Source of the DNA: Henckelia pumila
Lineage: Eukaryota; Streptophyta; Magnoliopsida; Lamiales; Gesneriaceae
Assembly (NCBI RefSeq): GCF_033568475.1
Contig: NW_027331831.1
Span: 4,340,001-4,404,000, forward strand
DNA: 64,000 nt
Direction: 5' to 3'
The position numbers and the translations under genes were made by a program. Shown piece after piece: positions 13,297 through 24,624 of the stretch. Under the pieces are notes generated by a model. That model was not told the origin of the DNA, did no database searches, and was given only the letters and a program-made list of their open reading frames with translations. Numbering within the stretch: the stretch's first letter is position 1; the number at the start of each line of letters is the position of its first letter.

Positions 13297-14055
13297 GGGC
13301 AAGATGAGTTTAGGAGACATCCTGACTTTCTTGCGGCATAGTGCACTGCAGCCATGATCATGATCGAAACCACAAGGTCACAACTCAAGGATCTAAGTTC
13401 GCTATTTATATGTTTATGTTCAGGACCATGTTATGCAATTTATTGAGTTATTTGACTTAGCCTTGCACTTGTCATATTCTTGTACTCGCATCTTTTACAT
13501 GTTCACTAATTTTAAGTTCAGGGGCACTAACAGTTATTTTATTACGCACTATTTTGAATTTTGTGTGTGCTTGTAGTTATGTAGTACTCGTTATCCCCCC
13601 ATGATCTTGCTGGGTCTTTAAGACTCACGCAACTTCTTCCTTCTTTCAGGTGAGGAGTATTTCTTAGAGACTGAGGGGCAAGACTATCGAGTGGACTGCG
13701 ATGCGGGCACGACACATCCCTCTGACCATGCCAGTCTTCCGCAAAAGTTTGTTGTATTACTTTAAAGTCTTTTATCTAGTTAACTTAGAAAATGTAAATG
13801 TAAGGGTTTATTGTAAGTTATTGGGTTTGTATTTATCAAATTATTTAACCTTTGGTTGTTCGTGTGTCGAATCTTTTTCTTAGGTTCCCGTTCTTTTCTC
13901 GGTCTATCTCGTTAGTGTTGTTGGTTGTGATTTTAAATTTGCTGTCTGTGACAGGTTGGTTGTTATATAAATAGATAGGTCATGCCGAAATTTATTTGTA
14001 AACCTGTATTTTTATTTAGTTTAATTTAAAGTAGAACTAGGGTCGTTTCAGGATC

Positions 14056-16070
14056 ATTGTGAATTTTTTATATATTGATTATCTATATATCACTATTATA
14101 TTATGTATCTTAGAACTTTAATATAAACATTGTTAGTTTAATGAAGTGTAAATATTGTTTTTAAATACTCTAAAAAATAATTCAAATTTTAATCAAAATT
14201 TATTCATTTAACCAATGACAAAAAAAATTGGATTTTTGAAAATATTTATTTATTGTTTAAAATTTTGATTTAAAAAATAACATACGCTTTTTTATATATT
14301 TTTCTATTTTTTTTTTGTTAGCAGTAGTTTCACTTGACTAAGATAAAAAAGTTATTTTAGCTGCAAAAGATTTTATCTTCATTTAAGTGCTATCTCTGAC
14401 ACGAAATTTTTTTATATAATATTTTTTTATATTAAAAAAAATTCGTGCATCGTACGAACTAATATAGTAATATTAATATTGGTTAGCAAACGATTTTCTG
14501 ATTATACCTTTATTTAATGAGCTAATTATATAATTTCATTTTTTTCACACTAATCCGGAGTGTATCAACTAACAAACAATTTTCGAGTTTTATTTTAATT
14601 TAAGTTATTTAACGAGTGCTTGTATAAATTGTTTGTTATCTTTTCAAATAGTTAATTAAATACAAGATCCCAAATTAAATAGAAATACATTAGGGCAAAT
14701 TTAAAAAAATACTGCTAAATATGGACAATTGTATGTATACTCTGACGAACGAATAAAAATGATATATATAATCGAGATGAGAAAAATAACAATATTATTG
14801 CACAGTTACGATTAGTCTGATATTAACCGATAATATACTCAATATTTGATTCAATTGTTATAAAAAAATCAGCCGTGTCATTTTTCTATGTGATGTAATA
14901 TACTATTTAATGTACGAAAACACATGTGCCTCATTTACAAATATTTATAACCTTGAGACAATGCTTTTAGAATAAAACCGAATAAAAATCGGCATTCTAC
15001 ATTTGTAGAAGTTTAATCTCTTTTTGTTAATTGAGATTAATGTCACTAAACAATATATTTGTAAATTATGCTGGGACCATTAATTTATGTCATTACAAAC
15101 AATCATTCCAAATTCCAAATTCCAAATTCCAAATTCCAAATCAAATTTGTGGGGACAAATAATGTACCGATATTGTAATTATATACTGGATTTTTTTATA
15201 TGACCTAGGATCGATGATTCGTATATATAGCATATAATTATTGAAGAAGTATTACTATATATAAAGTACGAGTCTCTAAAGTATGAGTATTCTTAACTAT
15301 ATATTTTTTTTAAGCAACTGAGCAAAGTAAATACCATTTTGGTATTACAATTCAACTGAAGGCTTAATCGACTTTCATATATACTAATGTGTTGATGCAC
15401 GCGTTGCATATTTGTATAATATTTTTTCAAATTAATCTGGTTTATATTCAAATATGAGTAATATCATAATTATTAAAGTTGTCGAGTGACTAAATTGTAA
15501 TTTGAAATGTTATAATTTTTATTTAAAAAAAATAAAAAACACAAATGTGTAATATATGTAACATATAAGGACATTTTCGACAACAAAATATTTTTTATAT
15601 CAATTTTGATATGTTGTCTACTTACCGTACCACCCAATGTGTACACCATTGAGATGTCACTCATTTATTGGATGTGGTGAATTGTACATCTAATAGTTGA
15701 GTGACCTCAATGGTGAATACAGAGGTAGCATAGTGGTGATCACGGTTGGTGGACAGCATAACAAAACTCTTCTTTGTATATAATAAATATATATAATTTA
15801 ATTTTTACTTAAAATTTAAATTTGTATAAAATTTAAGCATAATTTTAAATTTGTATAAAATATTACTATGGACGCGGAGTTGCATACACATTTTAGCATA
15901 ATAATACATGCAGTCCAGTTTTACGTATACATACATATGGTACCTGTATTAATTTTTTTTCAAAATCCATTTATTAAAAATTTATTTTTTTAGAATTATA
16001 TTTTAAGCATATGTGATTTTTTTAAATAAAAAAGTGAATATTTTCATAATTCAATTGATTTGTGCATAAA
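14056..16070. other. AT-rich intergenic DNA
   Basis: No gene was recognised. The stretch holds five perfect copies of the heptamer ATTCCAA (15105-15139). The rest is simple AT-rich sequence. Confidence 0.5.
15105..15139. repeat. (ATTCCAA)5 minisatellite
   Basis: Five perfect tandem heptamers are directly visible. Confidence 0.9.
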
Positions 16071-16074
16071 GATA

Positions 16075-16260
16075 GGGGTGAGCATAAATTTGGTTAAATC
16101 GAATTAACCGATTGAACCGATCTAATTCAGAAATTCAGTTCGTTTAACTTTGAAAATTCGGTTTTAATTTATTAAAAAATATATCAAATCGGTCAAATTT
16201 CGATTTTTGATTTTAAACATTCGGTTAACCGATTTAACCAATTTTATAAAATAAAATATT
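16075..16260. mobile_element. degenerate MITE-like sequence with CGGTTAACCGA-type motifs
   Basis: The block starts AGGGGTGAGCA and is rich in GGTTAACCGA and its variants in both orientations. This is the look of common plant hAT-type MITEs. The far end was not defined. It lies about 0.55 kb upstream of the Rpr2-like gene. Confidence 0.4.
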
Positions 16261-16816
16261 TTTTTATATAGATTTTAGACCATTACTTATGGGCTTACAA
16301 ATTTCAATCTAAAAGCCCAAACCATTTAGCCCTGAGTGGTCAAATAAAATCAATATCGTTTAGCCCACAATCTTCTATCCCCAAAAATTCATCGTTCATC
16401 CCTTATCATCTCACTGGCCTCTGCGCTCTTCGTCTTCGATCGTCGCTCGTTCATCTCTCAAAAAGTAAGTGAATTTCTTTTCCGGTGAGGTGATTAACAT
16501 TCCCATTCCCTCAAACAGATTAATTTTCATCATTTTTGTAATGATTGTTGTCATGTTTTTAAAGTGAAATTACATATATGCTTTACGTATGCAATGACTG
16601 ATTTGTGGGCAAATAATGAGATTGTTTTATTACAATTGCACAGTTTTGCTGCTGATTTTTAGTCGCACAAGGGGGTTTCTTAATTTTTTTTTTATAAAAA
16701 AATCCGTTAAACCGATTTTTTTTGGTATTACAAGTAAATACTCATCGGAATATCTCTTTTATCAAGTGTTAAATTTACGAGAGAATAACTGATACAATTT
16801 CAAAGAATTTATCCCA

Positions 16817-18695
16817 ATGGGACGAAGAGGAGCGAGCAAGATCGGGAAGAACGCAGTTTCAGGGCCTCAGCCGCGCGCTTCCAGGACTCTTCTAGAAGAA
16901 GCAATTGGTAAGAAGCAGGTGAATGTCAATGCGAGAACTATGAGCAGAATCGACCACCTGAAAAGCCTCGCGTTGTGGGCCGCTACCGAAGCTTCTATTC
17001 CGTCGCTTGGTGCTTTCTTCGGACAGCGCCTGGCTGCGTCCACCGAGTCAGTGGGTGTGCGCTCTGACCCCAGTTTGTTTTTTTGCGAAAGGTTTGATCT
17101 TTCCCTCTTTTTGATATCCGTGCGTATTTTTCTGAATCAGGGTGTTAGAACTTGGAAGCCGAATTTATGTAGTCTGGTTTTGATTTGTGTTGTGAGAAAA
17201 TTGTTTCTTGCACTAATGCGACAGAAACAAGACTCGCTCAATGACTTTTGCTTATTTTCTCAGTATTCTATTGTTCTTATTCTTTGGTGTTGTGGTATTG
17301 CTTCTTTGTATCAAATTATCTTGATTGAGTTTGTCTTCAGTCGATGAATATTTTTTCTAAACCAAAAAAGCGAAATTGTGTGCTAAGTTCTTTAGGTGGT
17401 GTTTGGAAATGCTTAAAAAATGTTATTATGAAATCAGAATTTCGATTAATCATTCTGGTTCGTATGTATCAGAATTCAGTTGAGCTGCTTTTCTTTTTCC
17501 CTCAATATTGTCAGGATTTTAACTTGTTAGTGAGAGACCGAAACTTGCTATTTTCTCGATACAGCTTATCCAAGAGGATCGTATAATCTTAGTTCTCTAT
17601 TTGTAATTGAATATGCGATATCAGGAAGTAAGTTGCATTGATACAACACCCACTTTCCTGTGATTCGAAGAGTTTAATGCAAGTACACCAGTTCACAGCT
17701 ATACCACTTAACTTTTTCCCCCTCATCTATATATGTCAGATATAGATTATGAGTTATTTTATGTGTGCAGACAGAAAACTAGTATTAAACATCCTTTCTG
17801 CTTGAGCCTTCTCTGATAAATAAATGGAGTTGTGCTTCAATGTTATTGGATGACAATTCTACCACTCTACAAAACACTGGAAAAAATAATTTGTTCTTGG
17901 GGACGTTTGTTACAACTTACTTCGCCATCTTTGTGTATGAAACCTTGTCATTGCATATGACTTTTGATCTATCCGCACCTATGAAGGACATTTCTGTTAC
18001 TATTAACGATGATGTTACTCAATCACCCTTTTGATGCTGTCCTTATTTTCATAAGAGCAATATTCTCTGGTTTTGACTATGCATTGTTGTACATCAGATG
18101 TGAATCCATTCTTCAACCTGGTCACAACTGTACCATCAGGATTGAAAAGAACAAGCCGAGTAAGCGACGTAGCCATAAGAAATCTGATATTGCCACTCAG
18201 AATAATGTGGTTTACAATTGTCATTTCTGTTCTCATCGAAATTTAATGAGAGGAACACCGAAGGGCTATATACAAGAGATAAGTCCTCCAATGACAGAAC
18301 AGCCTTCAAGATTCGATGCCGCCAACCATGTTGTAGAGAGATCTACTAGCTTGACACAATCTACACCAACTACTGTCAAGGCTAACAACAAGATGGAGAC
18401 TGTAGCTTTTCCAATTACAGATAGGCAGAGTCTCGAACCAAGCAGTCCCTCAACTCTTTTGCCAACAACAGGCCGTTCCTTGTTAGATTCAAAGAGGAAA
18501 AGGAATAGGTCGAGTGCCAAAAAAGCCACTGAACCAGCAGAAGGTAACTCAACTGCTGCCGACGCAGAAAAAAACAGATGTACTTCGAGTAAGAGGAGGA
18601 GAAAGTTTTGGACTAGTTTGAAGGAAATTGCCCAGAATGCTGAGCATGATTCAATCAAGAGGTTCACCAACTTAACCATTCCATTATTCATGTAA
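16817..18695 (+). CDS. RNase P Rpr2/Rpp21/SNM1-type zinc-ribbon protein
   Basis: Probable protein subunit of nuclear RNase P or MRP, which process tRNA and rRNA precursors. Two exons, 16817-17091 and 18098-18695, join in frame (AG|A, Arg92) with a GT-AG intron of about 1.0 kb, giving 290 aa. Cys90-x2-Cys93 and Cys133-x2-Cys136 form the zinc ribbon, and the splice falls inside the first pair. Without splicing, each exon reads into unrelated sequence. The N-terminal helix (ARTMSRIDHLKSLALWAA) fits the family. The last 130 residues are Ser/Thr-rich with basic clusters (KRKRNRSS, SSKRRRKFW) that resemble nuclear localisation signals. The ATG sits in good context (CCCAATGGG). A leader intron starting near 16465 is possible. 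Function is inferred from the zinc-ribbon pattern only. Confidence 0.8.
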
Positions 18696-18874
18696 ATAGA
18701 AACTCTCTGTTTCCACTTCATGAGGTACTGGATTACCAATCATTTATGCATGAAAGCTTGTTATTGAATGGAATTTCTACTTCTTTAGCCACATAAAAAT
18801 TATTTTGCCTAGGTTTGTTTGATACTACCTTTAAAGATAGTGCCCCAAGGCCGAACCAACGACCATGAATGAGC

Positions 18875-18877
<3 letters not shown>

Positions 18878-18910
<33 letters not shown>
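18878..18910. repeat. (TA)n microsatellite
   Basis: Uninterrupted TA dinucleotides are seen directly. Confidence 0.95.
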
Positions 18911-18918
<8 letters not shown>

Positions 18919-18929
18919 TGGAATATGTG

Positions 18930-19090
18930 AGAGAAGGGAATGTCGATCCTACAGAGGGTGTGCCCTCTGTGTTTCTTGGCGATGATTGGCTAATTTTGAT
19001 GTGGAGCCCACAATTTTGATGTGGACCCCACATCAAAATTGAAAATTGACCAATCATGGCTACCCCTTTGCAGGGTCGAAGAATCCGTGA
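18930..19090. mobile_element. hairpin MITE-like element
   Basis: ATGATTGGCTAATTTTGATG near 18980 is mirrored by the reverse complement ending GACCAATCAT near 19056, with a CCACATCAAAATT arm between. Outer GTCGATCC and GGGTCGAAGAATCC sequences look like degraded terminal repeats. It lies just downstream of the Rpr2-like gene. Confidence 0.5.
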
Positions 19091-20066
19091 AAAAACACGT
19101 GTGACTCATTCATGCTATGGATCAACTCTCGTGGTACTATCCGAAGGGTCGGATCCTCGAATAAACCCTTGGAATTTGGTTATGCTTTGAGGCAGGAAAA
19201 GCCTTATGTTGGCTTTTGATATTTCTTTGAAATGTTTTTGTTTCTTTATTTCTTATCACCGATTGACCTCTTAGTTCCATCAAAATATTGCAAATTTATT
19301 GTGGACAAAGATAAATAATGGAGTCCTAGAGAATATATATTAATATATGCCTATCTCCATCCCAGGGTATATGATGGGAAAGCAAACAAATGGAAAAGGG
19401 CGACCAGTTTGATATTTGACTGGTTGACCTGCCGCCACCCCTTTAAGACCAATCACATGCATCTTTCAATTTCTTTATTATTTATTTTTTTGGGGTGTAT
19501 ATGATATATTGTGTATTGGTTTAACTATTAAACCAAGTCGTAAACATTGTTTTTGATAAAAAAAACAAGAAGATTTGTAAAATTGTAAATATAAGTTTAC
19601 TCATTTTTGTAAAGTGAAAACGGATAAAAGTCGATTATGACCGAGATAAATTAGGCTCGATCGATAGATATTAATAAAATTTTAAAATATTTTAGGGATC
19701 ATGTGATGTTGGATTAAACGTGAGTTTGAGAAGATGGTCCCGGTATATTATGGCAAAGAGGGTGTGAGTCAGTGTCATATTTAATGAATGTTATGTTTAG
19801 CTAAGAGATTAATTATTCTATTTTTTTTTTTATAATTCCGCATGTTAAAATCAAATGATCCATTATTTCCTTTTTCCATTTTCCATTTTTTTTTTCTTTT
19901 GGTTAGGATAAAAATGATTCATCATTCTACCAACCTATCCTAACGGTAAGTATATTGATGTACATATGGTTGATCCATTAAACGACACTAAATTGGACAA
20001 CAAGATTTTGGCCAAGAATTAAATGCACATTTTTCAATCATATGAAAGTTTTTTTTTAAAATGATA

Positions 20067-20230
20067 TATGTACAATAAAGATTACACACGGTTATACGTT
20101 ATTTTTTATATTAGAAACTATTGCACATGTATGTTTTTAGAATAAAATTTATTTGAATAATTTTATAATTTCAAAAATAACGTGTAACCGTGTAACCGTG
20201 TAACCGTGTATGTAATTTTCATTATACATA
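20067..20230. mobile_element. 164-bp MITE-like element with terminal inverted repeats
   Basis: The left end (TATGTACAATAAAGATTACA then CACGGTTA) matches the reverse complement of the right end (TATGTATAATGAAAATTACA then TACACGGTTA), and the homology continues to an ACGTTATTTTT stretch. The right arm has expanded to 3.75 copies of CGTGTAAC (20181-20210). Confidence 0.65.
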
Positions 20231-20391
20231 TAACATGACTCAAGTCATTATATTATCTTTATCAACGTTGAACTAACAAATTATACATAAAATAAATAAA
20301 AGGCATTTGATTTTGCATAGATGAGATACTGTTAGCATTAACTCAAAATTATTAGTTGTTATATAATTACCGTCAATTTTGATGGTTTGTA

Positions 20392-20394
<3 letters not shown>

Positions 20395-20437
<43 letters not shown>
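20395..20437. repeat. (AT)n microsatellite
   Basis: About 21 uninterrupted AT dinucleotides are seen directly. Confidence 0.95.
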
Positions 20438-20442
<5 letters not shown>

Positions 20443-21589
20443 GCTATGATAAAAAATAGTATCAACGAAAATCTTCGAACAAGATAATGAAATGTTACGT
20501 TTGAATTGATGGATTTTGAATTTATGAATGCAAGTGATTTTTTGTTATTGATAAAAGTAAGACTATAAACTTAAAATCCACATCTTACTGTTATATAATA
20601 TTTTGTATTAATTATGATGAATTCAAGTTCATTCAATAATAATATCATTTGATCTTCATTATATTTTGAACTACTAATTTGTAGATAGCTAAGTTGTATA
20701 ATTTAAGATTTAATTTATTATTGTATTGTATAATAAAATTATAATCGAAATCGATAGATTTGAAATCCATCCATCCAAACAAAAGTTAAAAACGCTCATC
20801 AATGAATATATTTAATTCAAAATGTAAATAATTTGACATGATGGGACGTAAATTACAGAAAAATATATTTGTTTTACTGTAATTTTGTCATTCTGCGATT
20901 TGTCTTTTATGTTATCAAATTTTAGTTTAATCAATCATTTTTCGTTTATTTTTTTTTTCAATTTTAGTTATTTTTCATGAGGAATGCTTATGTGACAGTG
21001 ACACTGATGAAAAAAAAATGACTAAAGCCGCAAAAATAAAAGATTAAAAATGAAATTTGACAACATTGAGAACCAAAATAACAAGAAGAAAAATGGGACA
21101 AAAAAATAATTTCTCATATTAATATTTCCTACCTACAAAATTCAAATACAATGGATTAAATTCCGCCGTTATAGAGAGTAGATAGCATTTATCAATCCTT
21201 GAACATATAAAAATTTAATTAATATTGCCTTTAAAAAAAAAACCTTTAAATACTATTAGTTAAATTTGATGCCTATGAGATTAACACGGTTTTTTATTTT
21301 TGGTAATATTATGATTAACTGTAGCGACAGAATAATTCTTATTTCTAACATATAATAATTAGATATACGAATCAAAATATATTTAGTATAAAATCTATAC
21401 ATATTCACATACATCTATGACTATTAATTAAACTTATCAAGAAATACTAACTGTTTTTGTACGTCATTAACACACCAAAATTCGATTCCATATATGTTTG
21501 CTCCTGCCTTCAAATTGTCCCAAAGATTTTATAAGACCACCTTAATTACAAATATATAATTTGCACACTCCGAATCTTTTTCTTGTATT

Positions 21590-21960
21590 TTATTTCGATC
21601 ACGTTTCATTTTGCCCATCAGTTTTCTTCCATTTCTAATTCTTCATCACCATAATTCAACAGTCTCCTTCTCATTGAAAAGGTACGTAGATGAAATAAAA
21701 TTATAGTTTGCAATTTTTTATGATTTTTTTTGACATACTAAATATCTCTTCAAATTTTTTACAGCAAGCAGGGATTTTCGAATTTTGTGTATGTTTTGAT
21801 TCACCATATCAAATCGTTCATTGAATTTTGTAAACCGAGTTTTTTAATTGTTGAAATCTCGATGGTTTAATATCAGAGAAGCTTGTGAAGCAACAACAAG
21901 CATAAGTTACACAGAGGACTGGTCTGCTCGAAACAACAAAATTGCAAGCTGATCAGGTGT
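21590..21960 (+). other. possible non-coding transcript or orphan leader exons
   Basis: Relatively C/G-richer sequence contains possible donors (AAAAGGTACGT near 21680, GATCAGGTGTG near 21953) and an acceptor (TTTTTTACAG near 21765). No reading frame longer than about 60 codons fits. Evidence is weak. Confidence 0.25.
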
Positions 21961-24624
21961 GATACTTATTTATTTTTGCTTCATTCTCCAACGATCATCT
22001 TTTTATGCAAATGAGATGTTATGAACTTGTCAGTAGCAGAATGAGTCGTTAGATCTAGCACATTGACAATGCTCATATGGTAGCATCGATCTCCCCCGTT
22101 CTCTATTCATAGGTTGCCCAAAATTATATATGAGTTTTATTATTTTTTGATTAATGTGGTGATGATTAATAATTTAATATATCTGCTAGAGAATGAGTTG
22201 TGAATTGTTCTTGACATGAAATAAATTTATTGGTTCTTTTTATTCAAATTTTATGAGTAAGTATTGTGTCAGATTTCATATATCCTCAAATGGATAAATA
22301 AAGACTAGAGAATTATCTGGTAAATCATCTTAATTAATTTCCTAATCGAAACTATTTAGTAAATTTTTTTAATACTTTGGATTAATATCGACTCATTGAA
22401 AATCTAACATTCAGGATATATCGTAATTAACTCTTGATTTTCGAAGAGAGTGAAACTTACCCGTGAAATTTGGATTGTTTGCTATTTGACAAGAGCTTTT
22501 TCTGCTTGCTTAATTTGTCAATATTATATGAGTTTATTTTGTCAATTTCATTGTGTGTGTGTTTTTTTTATTATCATTATTATGAATTATCTTACATTTT
22601 TTGGAGAGTACATTTATACAAGAATTGGGATAAGTTCATCCGAAAATCAGATTCGGGTTTATATTTATATAATTTTATTAAAAATTCATTTAACATATAA
22701 ATAATTTTATTAGATTTTTTAAAAAAATTTATTAGTTTACACGCACATCGCGTGTATGTGATGCTGCTTTAATGTTAAAAATTATATAAATTTTGGTTTT
22801 TTCCCCTTGAACAGACCCAACAAAAAAATTTATGATTATTATTTTATATTATTTTTTGATCGAATTATTATTTTATATTATTACTTATTAATTTAGTGGC
22901 AAAAGCTAGCCAAGAGGTAATTAATTATTATATATTATTAAAATTAAAAAAACACTAAAATAACGCAGTTCCCAATAACAAAAGTTTAAATTAATATCTG
23001 CAGTGGATTCTCTCTTTAATAACAATATGAAAGTCCTCCCTCAGCTGCTAACACGTATATTCCCCAAAAAACCCCCGGTTAGAGACAGATATTCCCGAGA
23101 AAGCCCCTCGTTAAAAACAATAGCACGATGTTGAAAAGGGTGTTTTCGTCTTTTCACGGAGCTACTAAGCTTGAAGCCTCCTCCATCTAAAGTGACCTTA
23201 AAAGATGGTAAAAACACACACACACACTCAATGCACATTTGGAAAAACAAAGCAATGATTAAAAGTAATTTAAGTTTTTATGTCCAATCTAGGCTCTAGC
23301 TATGACATAAAACCATGTAATATAATTTATCCATAAATATATCATATACAAAATATGTCGATAAATCGAATCTTAGAAAGATGAAGATAAACAAATAACA
23401 TAGAATAAAATATGAACCGGATAGAGTCGATATCTTTAATTAATATTATCATACTAGTTAACATTGGTATCAATGGATATCACTAAATAATTTTAACAAC
23501 CAAAGCATTTAAAGACTGACCAGTCAAAGTAACTGGCTTTGTTTTTTTTAAAATATTTGGACACTCCACAGAGGCTTGGCAGCTCTGTCACTCTCCATTC
23601 TACATTGTCATTTAAACTAGAGTGATATTTGGTGTTCACATCCAGCCCAGCCTACCCCACTCCAAGCAACAAAAAAGAGAGAAATTGAGGCATGCATGTT
23701 GTCTTTTGTGGATACATACATATGATTAGCTTTCTACTGTTTGTGGGTTGGGCTCAAAATTCTCTCTTTTTGGCTAACCACATTGCATTGCTCTTCTTCA
23801 TTCTTGGAGAAATTGTGGGTGATGTTTTTGTTTATCTTTTCGGTGGTTCAAATTTGTTGAGCTTTTTCTTGTTCTGGTGAATCTGATTGTGAGATGGGAG
23901 TTCTTGGGAGGTAGGGGAAAAGTGATTGCTTTTGCTGGCTGTTTTTGGGGGGTTTGCTTTGGCTTCACTCCTCTGAGATCTGAAGTGGGGTATGACTGTT
24001 TTGTGTGGAAATTGTGTTTTACTTTGCTTGGAATGCATAAAAATGTTGGCTTTGCTAATTATCACGCAGTCAGTATTTTTAGCAGTGTCTTAGGTTGCTT
24101 CTCTGTTGGAAAGTTTCGATTTTTATGGCACACAAATTGGTTTTTTTTTGGTTGTTTCTATTGAATATTATAATTAATTGGCGCAAGAATTTTATGGGCA
24201 TTGTGTGCATTTTCAAGGAAAAGACATGTAAATGAAGTTGGAATTTAGAATCCTGTTTTCGAGTGTGGTAGATAAATGGATATATGGTTGTGAATTTCAT
24301 TAAATTATATTTTCCAGTTTGTATTTTTAAAGGCCTTAGCTGGTCTTTCCTCCAACAGTAAGTACAATTAATTGCTTGTGTAATTTATATAGAAACTTAA
24401 CTTCAGCAGAAGTCCTTGTCTCCCGAATCAAAATCTTTCTATCCCTTGTTTCGATATTCTTGGAAACACATGGTCCTTTTGAATTATGTGATTGACAAAT
24501 ATATTCTTGTTCTATATACGCACTTCCATTTATGTTCAATTGAGTGTAGGAGTTATTGAAACTTTAACAATTACATTTTCTTTTCTTGGTGTTAGATGTG
24601 TAGATGAAACAAGAGTAAATAGCA

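Larger units (their letters stand above)
10628..14050 (+). mobile_element. probable solo LTR of a Ty3/gypsy-type retrotransposon
   Basis: The block begins TGTGACGCC and ends GTCGTTTCA, and is flanked on both sides by GGATC (10623-10627 and 14051-14055). A TG...CA unit with a 5-bp target duplication and no internal coding region is what recombination between two LTRs leaves. At 3,423 bp it is long for an LTR but within the range of large plant gypsy families. It contains a C-rich transcript-like stretch (11540-11660), a duplicated hairpin module (12121-12350) and a tandem repeat (13147-13296). No primer site, polypurine tract or protein was found. A large non-autonomous element is an alternative. 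Confidence 0.75.
19200..23600. other. intergenic region between the Rpr2-like and DUF3527 genes
   Basis: No convincing protein gene was found. The region holds a MITE-like inverted repeat (20067-20230), an AT microsatellite (20395-20437), and a GC-richer, exon-like stretch (about 21590-21960) with possible splice sites but no long reading frame. The remainder is AT-rich. Confidence 0.5.

Noticed and set aside
17092..17586. Continuation of the first Rpr2-like exon and a following 80-codon frame
   Set aside because: Reading past the donor at 17092 gives hydrophobic, motif-free sequence. Splicing to 18098 completes the zinc ribbon.
18266..18739. 157-codon open frame on the minus strand
   Set aside because: It is the antisense shadow of the second exon of the Rpr2-like gene, and no family motif is seen.
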